Shown: positions 1-8,494, counted from the stretch's first letter. The stretch: DNA of 64,000 nt from Streptomyces venezuelae (GCF_008642315.1 NZ_CP029192.1:7564001-7628000); one strand, 5' to 3'. A program made the numbers and translations. The notes: generated from the letters alone by a model not told the origin.

Positions 1-339
1 GCGGCCGAGCGCGGAGACGCCGACGACGTGCCCGACGCCGTGCGTGGCCAGTGCCTTCACGGCGGGGCGGGTGAAACCGCTGAAGGCCGCCTCCGGGGTG
101 AGGGAGGAGTCCGGCGGGACGAGCCAGAAGACGGCGTCCGCGCCCTCGAAGGCGCGGTCGACGGTCTCGGGGTCGCCGTGCGAGCCGGTGATCACCTCGA
201 CGCGTTCGCGTACGTCGTCGGGGAGCCGTGCCGGATCGCGCACGACCACGCGGAGGTCTTCCGGAGCCGTGCTGGAGTCGAGGAGCCGGGTCAACAGTGC
301 ACTGCCTATGTTCCCGGTGGGTGCGGTGATGACGATCAT
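1..339 (-). CDS. NmrA-like NAD(P)-binding protein, N-terminal part
   Basis: The gene runs off the left edge, so only the first 113 codons are present. The start is the ATG read leftward at 337-339. The protein opens MIVITAPTGNIGSALLTRLL, a Rossmann fold with the TGxxGxxG-like NAD(P) loop of atypical short-chain dehydrogenases of the NmrA/NAD(P)H-azoreductase type. A second strand ends in VVRDPARLP, the usual NADP-specificity Arg region, and a later segment reads DAVFWLVPP, matching the family core. Such proteins act as cytosolic NAD(P)H-dependent reductases or redox sensors. The substrate cannot be told. It is divergent from the LysR gene at 447, which is the likeliest regulator. Family call is firm; function is inferred. 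Confidence 0.8.
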   Translation of the reverse strand, partial: MIVITAPTGNIGSALLTRLLDSSTAPEDLRVVVRDPARLPDDVRERVEVITGSHGDPETVDRAFEGADAVFWLVPPDSSLTPEAAFSGFTRPAVKALATHGVGHVVGVSALGR

Positions 340-394
340 GAGGGGTTCCTGGTGGGTCAGTGCCTGATCGGGACAGCCCCATCCTGCGAACGCG

Positions 395-440
395 CCAGGC
401 ATTGCCACAATGGGCACTTCAGCAAGTGATTATTGCCTGG
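395..440. promoter_or_regulatory. Divergent promoter/operator region between NmrA-like and LysR genes
   Basis: The 107 bp between the two divergent starts hold nested inverted repeats. CCAGGCA (395-401) pairs with TGCCTGG (434-440). Between them lies CACTT-CAGC-AAGTG (415-428). GGCATTGCC (398-406) is a further odd-length palindrome. LysR proteins usually bind such dyads near their own start and control the divergent gene. The repeats are seen; the assignment is inferred. Confidence 0.5.
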
Positions 441-446
441 GGTGGA

Positions 447-1418
447 ATGATGCAGGTCAGTGGCTCAAATCCAGTTCTCGACGCCAATCTCGCCATCGCG
501 TTGGACGCCCTTCTGACGGAGGAGAGCGTCACGAAGGCCGCCGCTCGTCTGCATACGTCGCCTGCCGCCATGAGCCGTACGCTCGGCCGCCTCCGGCGCA
601 TCCTCCGCGACCCGCTCCTGGTCCGCGCGGGGCAGGTCATGGTCCCCACGCCCCGTGCCATCGCCCTGCGCGAGGAGGCCGCCGGAGTCGTGCGGCGCCT
701 CACGGCGCTGCTCACCCCCGAGACTCCCGTCGATCCGGCCACCTTGAGCAGCACGTTCACCGTCCAGGCCGCCGACCTGATCGGCGCCGCGCTGGCGCCC
801 GCCCTGCTGCGGCTGTCGCGTCAGGAGGCGCCGGGGGTCTCCCTACGGATGCGGGCCGAGGAGCTGGAGGCGGGACCGGCGCTCCGTGACGGCCGCGTCG
901 ACCTGGAGATCGGATCCATCGATCATGTCGACCCCGAGACGCGGGTGGAGGATCTGGTGACCCTGCGGATGGCGGCGGCCGTCCGCCCCGGCCACCCCCT
1001 CACCGGCAAGCCGCTGACCCCTGCCCGGCTCGCCGCGGCCGAACACGTGGTGGTCAGCCGCCGCGGCCGCTTCTCGGGCGCGATGGACGCGGCCCTGGCC
1101 GGACACGGTCTGCAGCGGCGTGTGATCGCGGTCCTGCCCAGTCACTTGGCCGCTATGACCTTCGCGGCTGTCAGCGACGTCGTCTGCCTCGTCCCCGCGG
1201 CGCCCGTCGGTGAGCCTCCTTCCCCCATCACCGCGCCCGCGTCCGTCCTGGGGCTGCACGTGCTCGACATCCCGCTGTCCCTGCCGCCGTTGACCATCGG
1301 CATGGCCTGGCATCCCCGGCACACGGCCGACGGCGCGCATCAGTGGCTGCGGGGGGCGGTGCGCCAGATCTTCGGTACGACCGAGCTGCCCGGCGCGTCG
1401 GAACAGCGTGACGTGTGA
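447..1418 (+). CDS. LysR-family transcriptional regulator
   Basis: A cytosolic DNA-binding regulator of 323 residues from ATG 447, preceded by a GGGTGG ribosome site; an in-frame upstream reading would begin before the operator dyad and was rejected. The N-terminal winged helix reads LDALLTEESVTKAAARLHTS followed by PAAMSRTLGRLR, the standard LysR recognition helix region, at about residues 15-55. The remaining 230 residues form the substrate-binding-like effector domain (TVQAADLIGAAL onward, with PGVSLRM and VDLEIGS strands). It faces the NmrA-like gene across a dyad-rich region and probably regulates it. Effector unknown. Confidence 0.88.
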   Translation: MMQVSGSNPVLDANLAIALDALLTEESVTKAAARLHTSPAAMSRTLGRLRRILRDPLLVRAGQVMVPTPRAIALREEAAGVVRRLTALLTPETPVDPATLSSTFTVQAADLIGAALAPALLRLSRQEAPGVSLRMRAEELEAGPALRDGRVDLEIGSIDHVDPETRVEDLVTLRMAAAVRPGHPLTGKPLTPARLAAAEHVVVSRRGRFSGAMDAALAGHGLQRRVIAVLPSHLAAMTFAAVSDVVCLVPAAPVGEPPSPITAPASVLGLHVLDIPLSLPPLTIGMAWHPRHTADGAHQWLRGAVRQIFGTTELPGASEQRDV

Positions 1419-1534
1419 CGCTGCCCGGCGCGTCGCAACAGCCGGGCGTGTGACCCGGGTCTCAGAGTGTTCGCTCAGCGGACACGCTGCTCTAGGGTGT
1501 CCGGGTGTTGGTAGCTGGCCCATGCAACTACTTG

Positions 1535-1565
1535 GGGTCGGCCGCCCGTACGCCCGGGCCGACCC
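1535..1565 (+). other. Hairpin in the leader of the peptide transporter gene
   Basis: GGGTCGGCC (1535-1543) is perfectly complementary to GGCCGACCC (1557-1565) with a 13-nt loop, lying 137 bp before the transporter start. It could be a terminator for the LysR transcript or an element of the transporter 5' leader. Apart from this, the 283-bp interval after the LysR gene shows no gene. Confidence 0.4.
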
Positions 1566-1701
1566 GAGCCGACGAGGGTGAGGGCCGGTCGCACCGCCCG
1601 CACACGGGCGTGCCGCTTTTCCGTTCCTCTGCTGTGACGCGTGCGCGTGCCTACGGCACCGGCCCTCTTGCGGTGCGCCCCGAGCCACAAGGACAGACTC
1701 C

Positions 1702-3210
<1,509 letters not shown>

Positions 3211-3239
3211 CGCCCCCGCCACCCCGCGACGCAACGCCT

Positions 3240-3279
3240 CCGACCAGCCCGCCCGACCTCGCTCAGGCGGGCTGGTCGG
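3240..3279. terminator. Bidirectional terminator hairpin
   Basis: Perfect 14-bp stem CCGACCAGCCCGCC (3240-3253) with GGCGGGCTGGTCGG (3266-3279) and a 12-nt loop. It sits between the convergent peptide transporter and receiver genes and overlaps the last codons of the latter. Confidence 0.8.
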
Positions 3280-3661
3280 GGTCGCAGCTCGCCCGGCGCC
3301 GGCCGATGGACACCAGGGCCGCGCGAAGGGCCGCCTGGTCGCCGTGGCGGACGGCGTGCACGCTGCCGTCGACGTCCTCCAGGAGCGCGGAGGCGACCGG
3401 CGCCTTCGAGGACAGGTGCCAGATGACGCCGCTGGGCGGCAGCAGCCCGCGGACGCCCTGGAACAGCGTGCCCAGCCCCTGCTCCGCGCCGGGTACGGCG
3501 CTGTCGATCAGAACGATGTCGGGCAGCAGCACACGGGCCAGGGCCAGGGCCTGAGCGGGCCCGTCCGCATGTGAGATCACCCGGAAGTGCGGGCCGTCCT
3601 GCACCAGGGGACGCAACGCCGCGGCCACGGCGTCCTCGGCCACGATCAGCACGGTCATCAT
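3263..3661 (-). CDS. Stand-alone response-regulator receiver domain protein
   Basis: A 132-residue protein consisting only of a CheY-like receiver fold. From MMTVLIVAED the acidic pair (Glu9/Asp10) starts strand 1; Asp53 in PDIVLIDS is the expected phospho-acceptor; Ser84/Ser85 and Lys86 in WHLSSKAP match the switch Ser/Thr and invariant Lys. No output domain follows. The start was placed at the ATG at 3661 because upstream in-frame residues look non-coding. No histidine kinase lies nearby, so it would be an orphan that acts by protein interaction or in a phosphorelay. Convergent with the transporter; back to back with the PadR gene. Confidence 0.75.
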   Translation of the reverse strand: MMTVLIVAEDAVAAALRPLVQDGPHFRVISHADGPAQALALARVLLPDIVLIDSAVPGAEQGLGTLFQGVRGLLPPSGVIWHLSSKAPVASALLEDVDGSVHAVRHGDQAALRAALVSIGRRRASCDPDQPA

Positions 3662-3793
3662 GCATCCAGCTTGCCCCGGTCGCGGGGCCGGTGCTTGCCC
3701 ACATATCGACGCTCCCGTCGGTGCACCCTCGTACACGCCCACGCGCCCACGACACACCCCACCTCCGTCAGCGGGTTGCCAGCCGAACTGTTC

Positions 3794-3833
3794 CGATATA
3801 TCGTTGAGGCATCGCGACAGATTCGCGACTGAT
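3794..3833. promoter_or_regulatory. Candidate PadR operator/promoter
   Basis: CGATATATCG (3794-3803) is a perfect 10-bp palindrome, followed by two direct copies of TCGCGAC at an 11-bp step (3812-3818, 3823-3829), each containing the palindrome TCGCGA. They lie 35-70 bp before the PadR gene. PadR regulators often repress their own promoter, so autoregulation is inferred. Confidence 0.5.
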
Positions 3834-3864
3834 ACACGAACGATCAAAGACAGGAGTGATCACC

Positions 3865-4524
3865 ATGCGTACCCATGGTTTTGAACACGAGCACGGTCGC
3901 GGCCACGGACACGGTCGTCGAGGCGGCCCCGAGGGCCGTGAGGGCTTCGGCCGCGAAGGTTTCGGTGGTTTCGGTGGCTTCGAGGGGCGGCGCGGCGCGT
4001 TCGGTCCCTTCGGTCCCGGCTTCGGCGGGCCCGGTGGCCCCTGGGGTGGCGGCCGGGGCGGACGCGGAGGCGGCCCGCGCGGCAGGGCGAGGCGTGGCGA
4101 CGTACGCGCGTCGATCCTGGCCCTGCTGAAGGCCCGGCCCATGCACGGCTACGAAATGATCCAGGAGATCGCCGAGCGCAGCGGCGGGGCGTGGAAGCCC
4201 AGCCCGGGTTCGGTCTACCCGACCCTCCAGCTGCTGGAGGACGAGGGCCTGATCAGCAGTGCGAGCGAAGGCGGCAAGAAGCTGTTCTCGCTCACCGACG
4301 CCGGGCGCGAGGCGGCCGAAGAGGGTCCCGAGGCGCCGTGGGAAGAGGCCGGCCGCGGGGTCGACTGGGACGCGCTGAACGAGATCCGACAGGCCGGCTT
4401 CGGTCTGATGGAGGCGTTCGGGCAGGTCTGGAAGACCGGCAGCAAGGAGCAGCGCGAGAAGGCGCTGACGGTCATCAACGACGCCCGCAAGAAGCTGTAC
4501 CTGATCCTCGCCGATGAGGACTGA
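3865..4524 (+). CDS. PadR-family regulator with Gly/His-rich N-terminus
   Basis: A 219-residue winged-helix repressor. ATG 3865 was chosen because AGGAG at 3852-3856 is 8 nt upstream; an earlier in-frame GTG overlaps that site. Residues 1 to about 75 are low complexity: a His-rich stretch (HGFEHEHGRGHGHGRR) then a Gly/Phe/Pro-rich stretch. The PadR winged helix follows (DVRASILALLKARPMHGYEM, PGSVYPTLQLLEDEGLI, and a basic wing GGKKLFSLT) at about residues 77-155, with a C-terminal dimerising helix (QREKALTVINDARKKLY). Typical PadR proteins lack such a head, which might bind metal or mediate assembly. Autoregulation is suggested by upstream palindromes. Confidence 0.9.
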   Translation: MRTHGFEHEHGRGHGHGRRGGPEGREGFGREGFGGFGGFEGRRGAFGPFGPGFGGPGGPWGGGRGGRGGGPRGRARRGDVRASILALLKARPMHGYEMIQEIAERSGGAWKPSPGSVYPTLQLLEDEGLISSASEGGKKLFSLTDAGREAAEEGPEAPWEEAGRGVDWDALNEIRQAGFGLMEAFGQVWKTGSKEQREKALTVINDARKKLYLILADED

Positions 4525-4556
4525 CGTGGTCGGGGCCGACGGCCCCCACCACAGAT

Positions 4557-4589
4557 GAGGCGCCCCGCACGCATCGTGTGGGGCGCCTC
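4557..4589. terminator. Bidirectional terminator hairpin
   Basis: A 14-bp stem, GAGGCGCCCCGCAC (4557-4570) with GTGTGGGGCGCCTC (4576-4589), one G-T pair and a 5-nt loop. It is placed between the convergent PadR and SRPBCC genes. Confidence 0.85.
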
Positions 4590-4663
4590 TCTGTCGTGAT
4601 GTGGGGCGGGGCGGAGCAGGTCGGGGCGGCGTGGAGCAGGTCGGTCAGGTCGAGGCAGGTCGG

Positions 4664-5092
4664 TCAGGTCAGCAGGCCGTCCAGCTTGCGCAGCGATTCG
4701 TTGAGCGCCGCGGTCGCCGAGTCCTTCAGCTTGCCCGCCATCAGCGAGACCGCTGCCCCGGTGAACTCTCCCTCGATGCGGACCACCGTCGCCGAACCCT
4801 CGGGGGAGAGGGAGTAGCGGGTGCCGACGTTGACGCCCATCGGGCCCTTGCCCGCGATGGCCAGGGTGCGGGCGGTCTCCAGTTCGCCGATGGTCCAGTT
4901 GACCTCGGCGGGGAAGCCCATCAGCTTCATGTTCTCCACGAAGGTGCCGCCTGCTTCCAGCGTCGTGGGGCCGCCCTGGGGGAAGCTCGTGTGCGTGGCG
5001 TTCCACTCGCTCCAGGAGGAGAAGTCGGTGAGCCGGGCCCAGACCTTCTCGGCGGGCGCCTCGATCCTTGCCTCCGCGCTGACTTCGGCCAT
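4664..5092 (-). CDS. SRPBCC/START-like protein (Rv0910-type)
   Basis: A 142-residue single-domain protein of the Bet v1-like ligand-binding fold. It begins MAEVSAEARIEAPAEKVWAR, the typical first strand and helix, continues LTDFSSWSEWNATHTSF, and ends in a long amphipathic helix (SLMAGKLKDSATAALNESLR) that closes the pocket. This subgroup is often annotated as a polyketide cyclase/dehydrase-like or Rv0910-family protein; the Mycobacterium member has been described as a toxin with a MarR-type partner. No such partner is adjacent here, so toxin activity is not supported. Ligand unknown. Convergent with PadR. Confidence 0.8.
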   Translation of the reverse strand: MAEVSAEARIEAPAEKVWARLTDFSSWSEWNATHTSFPQGGPTTLEAGGTFVENMKLMGFPAEVNWTIGELETARTLAIAGKGPMGVNVGTRYSLSPEGSATVVRIEGEFTGAAVSLMAGKLKDSATAALNESLRKLDGLLT

Positions 5093-5308
5093 GCGGCCAC
5101 CTCTTCCCGTCGGGCGCTGCGACGGCCGCAGCTACGGTGTCGCGGAACGTAGCCGCAGGCTCCGGAACATTCAATACTGATGAACCGTCAGGTTTGGTGC
5201 GGGGCGAGGCCGGGGCCGCGGCCTCGTATGTTCTGCCCGGTGAGGGGTGAGGTACTGTTCCCTCTGCCCTGTGACGGACACAGGCGGCGCACCCAGGAGG
5301 TGAGACCC

Positions 5309-5380
5309 ATTACCGCAGTAGCAGGTCGGGTGCTCCCCTCTCGCGACCGCGCGGTCCCCCCGGCGTACCGGCGCAGGTGA
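5309..5380 (+). CDS. Candidate leader peptide with ATT start
   Basis: A 23-codon frame, too short for routine calling. AGGAGG (5295-5300) lies exactly 8 nt before an ATT codon at 5309. The frame then encodes ITAVAGRVLPSRDRAVPP followed by AYRRR and TGA. Third positions are mostly G/C, as in real genes here. An in-frame GTG at 5300 overlaps the ribosome site and is less likely. ATT is a very rare start, known from translation-factor genes and poorly used elsewhere. The frame spans the left arm of an RNA structure that competes with a hairpin before the methyltransferase gene, so it may be an attenuation leader. Not verified. Confidence 0.45.
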   Translation: MTAVAGRVLPSRDRAVPPAYRRR

Positions 5381-5404
5381 CCGAGGGAGCCCCATCGGGT
5401 TCCC
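5328..5404 (+). promoter_or_regulatory. Candidate attenuator before the PrmC-like gene
   Basis: Two exclusive RNA pairings are visible. GGGAGCCC (5385-5392) can fold with GGGTTCCC (5397-5404), an 8-bp hairpin with one G-U pair and loop CATC, 16 nt before the start codon. Alternatively GGGAGCCCC (5385-5393) can pair with GGGTGCTCCC (5328-5337), 9 bp with a bulged T, inside the candidate leader peptide. GACCGCGCGGTC (5345-5356) is a further palindrome between them. This is the geometry of ribosome-controlled attenuation. The other 215 bp between the SRPBCC gene and this element hold no recognisable gene. Confidence 0.5.
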
Positions 5405-5420
5405 GAAAGGTATTCCTCAC

Positions 5421-6254
5421 ATGTCGGTCTCCGCTTTCTCCACGTCACACCACTCCTCCATCGTCAGTACGTTGCGTGCCGCAGGCTGCGTCTTCGCCGA
5501 GGACGAGGCGGAGTTGATCCTCTCCACCGCACGCACCCCCTCCGAAGCGGCCGCCATGGTCGAGCGCCGCGCGGCCGGTCTGCCGCTCGAACACGTCCTG
5601 GGGTGGGCGGAGTTCCGGGGCCTGCGGATGGTCGTGGACCCGGGAGTGTTCGTACCGCGCCGTCGTACCGAGTTCCTCGTCGACCGTGCCGCGGAACTCG
5701 TCGACCGGGCTGCCGAACCCGCCGGTCGCGCGGCCGTCGTCGTCGACCTGTGCTGCGGGTCGGGAGCCCTCGGGGCCGCGCTCGCCGCGGGTCTCGCCGA
5801 AGTCGAGCTGTACGCGGCCGACATCGACCCCGCGGCGGTCCGCTGCGCCCGCCGCAACGTCGCCCACGCCGGAGGCGAGGTCTACGAAGGAGACCTCTAC
5901 GCCCCGCTTCCCGACGCCCTGCGGGGGCGCGTCGACATCCTCCTCGCGAACGTCCCGTACGTCCCCTCCGAAGAGGTGGGTCTGCTGCCCGCGGAGGCCC
6001 GCGTCCACGAGGCGCGCGTGGCCCTCGACGGTGGCGCGGACGGGCTCGACGTGCTGCGCCGGGTGACCGAGGAGGCGCCCGCGTGGCTGGCGCCCGGCGG
6101 TCACCTCCTCTTCGAGACGAGCGAGGGGCAGGTGCCCGCAGCCGTCGACGCCGTCGAACGCGCGGGCTTGGCGGCGCGGGTGGTGAGCGACGAGGAGGGG
6201 TACGCGACGGTGGTCATCGGGACGTGGCCGGGGGCCGGAGCGGGCGGGCTCTGA
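5421..6254 (+). CDS. PrmC/HemK-like protein N5-glutamine methyltransferase paralogue
   Basis: A 277-residue SAM-dependent methyltransferase. ATG 5421 follows AAAGG at 5406-5410. The N-terminal helical domain (about 1-75) resembles the release-factor-binding domain of PrmC; motif I is VDLCCGSGALG (108-118) and the acidic post-I loop is AADIDPAAV. The catalytic motif reads NVPY (177-180) where true PrmC has NPPY, the tetrapeptide that holds the target glutamine. Actinobacteria carry both PrmC and such divergent copies, so the substrate may not be a release factor. It is preceded by a candidate leader peptide and attenuator and ends at a strong terminator. It is not linked to prfA, unlike classical prmC. 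Confidence 0.82.
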   Translation: MSVSAFSTSHHSSIVSTLRAAGCVFAEDEAELILSTARTPSEAAAMVERRAAGLPLEHVLGWAEFRGLRMVVDPGVFVPRRRTEFLVDRAAELVDRAAEPAGRAAVVVDLCCGSGALGAALAAGLAEVELYAADIDPAAVRCARRNVAHAGGEVYEGDLYAPLPDALRGRVDILLANVPYVPSEEVGLLPAEARVHEARVALDGGADGLDVLRRVTEEAPAWLAPGGHLLFETSEGQVPAAVDAVERAGLAARVVSDEEGYATVVIGTWPGAGAGGL

Positions 6255-6287
6255 GCGTGCGGGGCGGAAGCGGGCCTGACGCGGGTC

Positions 6288-6342
6288 CTAGGGCCTGTGT
6301 CGGAAGTCCCGCCTGCCCCGCGACTCCCGACACAGGCCCTAG
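6288..6342. terminator. Terminator hairpin with 16-bp perfect stem
   Basis: CTAGGGCCTGTGTCGG (6288-6303) pairs perfectly with CCGACACAGGCCCTAG (6327-6342) across a 23-nt loop. It separates the methyltransferase gene from the small reverse gene and supplies that gene's stop codon (CTA at 6339-6341). Part of the right arm recurs at 30291. Confidence 0.85.
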
Positions 6343-6527
6343 CCGACCCGTCGTATGACCGCAGCGTCGAACAGGTCCGACGCCCTCGGGAACGGGCTCT
6401 CGTCGTGGCAGTGCCAGGCGTCCCAGAAGAGGTCGGCGGGCAGCGCGTCGTCGGGTGCGTACACCCGGTAGACGTACTGCCTGCCGTCGACCGCAGGCAG
6501 GGCGACCATCCAGCACCTGCTCTCCAT
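6339..6527 (-). CDS. Small hypothetical protein (62 aa)
   Basis: A short reverse-strand frame with strongly coding-like third positions. From ATG 6525-6527 it encodes 62 residues including ALPAVDGRQYVYRVYAPDD and LPADLFWDAWHCHDESPFP, rich in aromatic and acidic residues, with no signal peptide or membrane span. A second ATG six codons in (56 residues) has a better upstream AGGTG and may be the true start. I do not recognise the family. It is divergent from the Clp-N-like gene, and its end is embedded in the terminator shared with the methyltransferase gene. Confidence 0.55.
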   Translation of the reverse strand: MESRCWMVALPAVDGRQYVYRVYAPDDALPADLFWDAWHCHDESPFPRASDLFDAAVIRRVG

Positions 6528-6717
6528 GCTTGTGGGACGAGCGAAGCGGCGTGATGGTTGCGCGCCGGAGGCGGGCGCCCGGCGCGCGCGAGGTGGTGAG
6601 GCAAGGCGGCGCGCGAACGTCCGCGCGGTTCGTCGGATCTCATCCGTAAGGAGGACAACCCATGGTCGTTTGCCCACCCTGTGTCGGACGCCGAAATGCT
6701 TCCCGCCGCCGATGCAT

Positions 6718-7281
6718 ATGCCCCTGGGGGTTGATGTGGTGGGAGATGTGCATAGTCGTACCCCGTCGGGCGCCGAGCCCGGCCCGATCCGAGAAGAACT
6801 CGACTCCGGACTCACCGCGGAGATGGCGTCAGTGGTGTCCGGGGCGCGTCGTCGCGCCGTCCGTGACGGGGACCGGCAGATCGACACGGCACATCTGCTG
6901 CACTCCCTCCTTGAGGCCGACCCCGAGGTGCGTGCCGTCTTCGAGAGCGGTGCGCAGACCGTGCGGATCTTCGGCTATCTCGTGCAGCGCAGCATCGGCT
7001 ACGGACTTCAGTGGCAGGGCACCGTCGAGGACTCCGGTGCCGTCCCGGTCGTGACGCCCGTGCGCGAGACCGGGTGGTCGCCGGCCGCCACCACCGCGAT
7101 GGACGTGGCCCTGGAGCGTGCCGAACGGCGCGGTGAACCGCGTCCCCTCGGCATGGACCTGCTCGCGGGACTCGTCGCCGACCGGGAGTGCCGGGCCGTC
7201 GAGGTCCTCGCGCGGGCACGCGTCGACGTTCCCGCGCTGCTGTCCCGCATAGAGGCGGGGTGCAGGCAGAGCGCCCAGTGA
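6718..7281 (+). CDS. Clp N-terminal (Clp repeat) domain protein
   Basis: A cytosolic protein of up to 187 residues. The core carries two Clp-N repeats: VVSGARRRAVRDGDRQIDTA then HLLHSLLEADPEVRAVFESG, and later AMDVALERAERRGEPRPLGM then DLLAGLVADRECRAVEVLA. These are the substrate- and adaptor-binding repeats found at the head of ClpA/ClpC, but no AAA+ ATPase follows, as in stand-alone actinobacterial Clp-N proteins. It may bind substrates or act as a ClpC-related adaptor. The start is uncertain: ATG 6712 or 6718 has no clear ribosome site, while a near-perfect AAGGAGG-ATG at 6648-6664 is in another frame. Confidence 0.72.
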   Translation: MPLGVDVVGDVHSRTPSGAEPGPIREELDSGLTAEMASVVSGARRRAVRDGDRQIDTAHLLHSLLEADPEVRAVFESGAQTVRIFGYLVQRSIGYGLQWQGTVEDSGAVPVVTPVRETGWSPAATTAMDVALERAERRGEPRPLGMDLLAGLVADRECRAVEVLARARVDVPALLSRIEAGCRQSAQ

Positions 7282-7341
7282 TGTCCGCCGATTGAGACAG
7301 GGGTCTAGCGGCGTGACGCTCATGACGTCGCCTGCCATGAT

Positions 7342-8343
7342 GTGCCGGTGCAAGCGTCTGAGGGGATACAGGTAAAGCCCGGCAGGGGCGTCGGACTCGG
7401 GCTCGCCCTGCTGTCGGCCGTCGCCTTCGGCGGCTCCGGTGTCGCGGCGAAGCCGCTGATCGAGGCGGGTCTGGACCCGCTGCACGTGGTGTGGCTGCGG
7501 GTGGCGGGCGCGGCCCTGGTGATGCTGCCCGTGGCGTGGCGCCACCGCGGACTGCTGCGGAGCCGGCCCGCGCTGCTCGCCGGCTTCGGCCTTCTCGCCG
7601 TCGCGGGCGTCCAGGCCTGCTACTTCGCGGCGCTCTCCCGTATCCCGGTCGGCGTCGCCCTGCTGATCGAGTACCTCGCTCCCGCGCTCGTCCTCGGCTG
7701 GGTGCGCTTCGTGCAGCGACGCCCGGTGACGCGGGCCGCCGCGCTCGGCGTGGTCCTCGCCGTCGGCGGTCTCGCCTGCGTCGTCGAGGTGTGGGCGGGG
7801 CTGAGCTTCGACGCCGTCGGACTCCTGCTCGCGCTCGGCGCGGCCTGCTGCCAGGTCGGCTACTTCGTCCTGTCCGACCAGGGCAGCGACGCGGGCGCCG
7901 ACGCCCCCGACCCGCTCGGCGTCATCGCGTACGGGCTGCTGGTCGGCACCCTCGTGCTCACCGCCGTCGCGCGACCGTGGGGCATGGACTGGTCGGTGCT
8001 CGCCGGCGACGCGGACCTCGACGGCTCCGTGGTACCGGCCTGGACCCTCCTCACCTGGATCGTGCTCATCGCGACGGTCGTCGCGTACGTCACCGGGGTG
8101 CTGTCGGTGCGTCGGCTCTCGCCCCAGGTGGCCGGCGTCGTGGCCTGCCTCGAAGCGGTCATCGCGACCGCCCTGGCCTGGGTCGTCCTGGGCGAACACC
8201 TCTCCGCGCCGCAGGTCGTGGGCGGCGCGGTCGTACTGGTGGGTGCGTTCATCGCCCAGTCGTCGGCACCGGCCGGGCCCGCCGTGCCGGACGCCGTCCC
8301 AGCACCCGAAACGGAGTTGTCGCACAGCGGAAGCCGGTCCTAG
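7342..8343 (+). CDS. EamA/DMT-family transporter
   Basis: A 333-residue inner-membrane protein of the drug/metabolite transporter superfamily with about ten hydrophobic segments in two EamA repeats. The first repeat begins LGLALLSAVAFGGSGVAAKP and includes the helix FGLLAVAGVQACYFAALSRI; the second contains VVLGEHLSAPQVVGGAVVLVGAF, the conserved end of the EamA unit. Such proteins export amino acids or other metabolites. A GTG start at 7342 (or 7348) lies close to the predicted promoter and no ribosome site is visible, so the message may be leaderless. It is followed by a candidate leader peptide and a second EamA gene, possibly a paired export locus. Confidence 0.88.
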   Translation: MPVQASEGIQVKPGRGVGLGLALLSAVAFGGSGVAAKPLIEAGLDPLHVVWLRVAGAALVMLPVAWRHRGLLRSRPALLAGFGLLAVAGVQACYFAALSRIPVGVALLIEYLAPALVLGWVRFVQRRPVTRAAALGVVLAVGGLACVVEVWAGLSFDAVGLLLALGAACCQVGYFVLSDQGSDAGADAPDPLGVIAYGLLVGTLVLTAVARPWGMDWSVLAGDADLDGSVVPAWTLLTWIVLIATVVAYVTGVLSVRRLSPQVAGVVACLEAVIATALAWVVLGEHLSAPQVVGGAVVLVGAFIAQSSAPAGPAVPDAVPAPETELSHSGSRS

Positions 8344-8353
8344 GGTGCCGGTC

Positions 8354-8395
8354 ATGCACGCACGCGCACTCGTTCTCCCGCCTCCCGCCGCTTAA
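8354..8395 (+). CDS. Candidate leader peptide before second EamA gene
   Basis: A 13-codon frame, MHARALVLPPPAA, begins at ATG 8354 with AGGGTG at 8342-8347 as ribosome site, and ends TAA at 8393. It is rich in Ala, Leu/Val and Pro; the Pro-Pro-Pro run could stall ribosomes. A palindrome, CGCTTAAGCG, overlaps the stop. Downstream, CCGCAG (near 8445) can pair with CTGCGG (near 8480), which adjoins the ribosome site of the transporter gene. This resembles amino-acid biosynthesis or export leaders, but expression is not shown. Confidence 0.4.
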   Translation: MHARALVLPPPAA

Positions 8396-8494
8396 GCGCG
8401 GGGCGCTCACGGATCTCGCCCGAGCCGGTGGCCGGGCGGAACGGTGCTGCCCGCAGACGGAGCCAGTCATCCCTCTCTGCTGCGGAGAAAACAC

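Noticed and set aside
3571..3884. Small forward frames between the receiver and PadR genes
   Set aside because: They overlap the receiver gene or the promoter palindromes, lack ribosome sites and encode His/Pro-rich antisense-like sequence.
4664..5092. A toxin-antitoxin module based on the Rv0910-like protein
   Set aside because: No MarR-type partner gene is adjacent or overlapping; the neighbours are PadR and a methyltransferase gene on the other strand.
6662..7054. A 130-residue protein starting at the strong ribosome site at 6662
   Set aside because: Most of it is an out-of-frame reading of the Clp-N gene with poor codon use; only a short overlapping peptide or a frameshift remains plausible.
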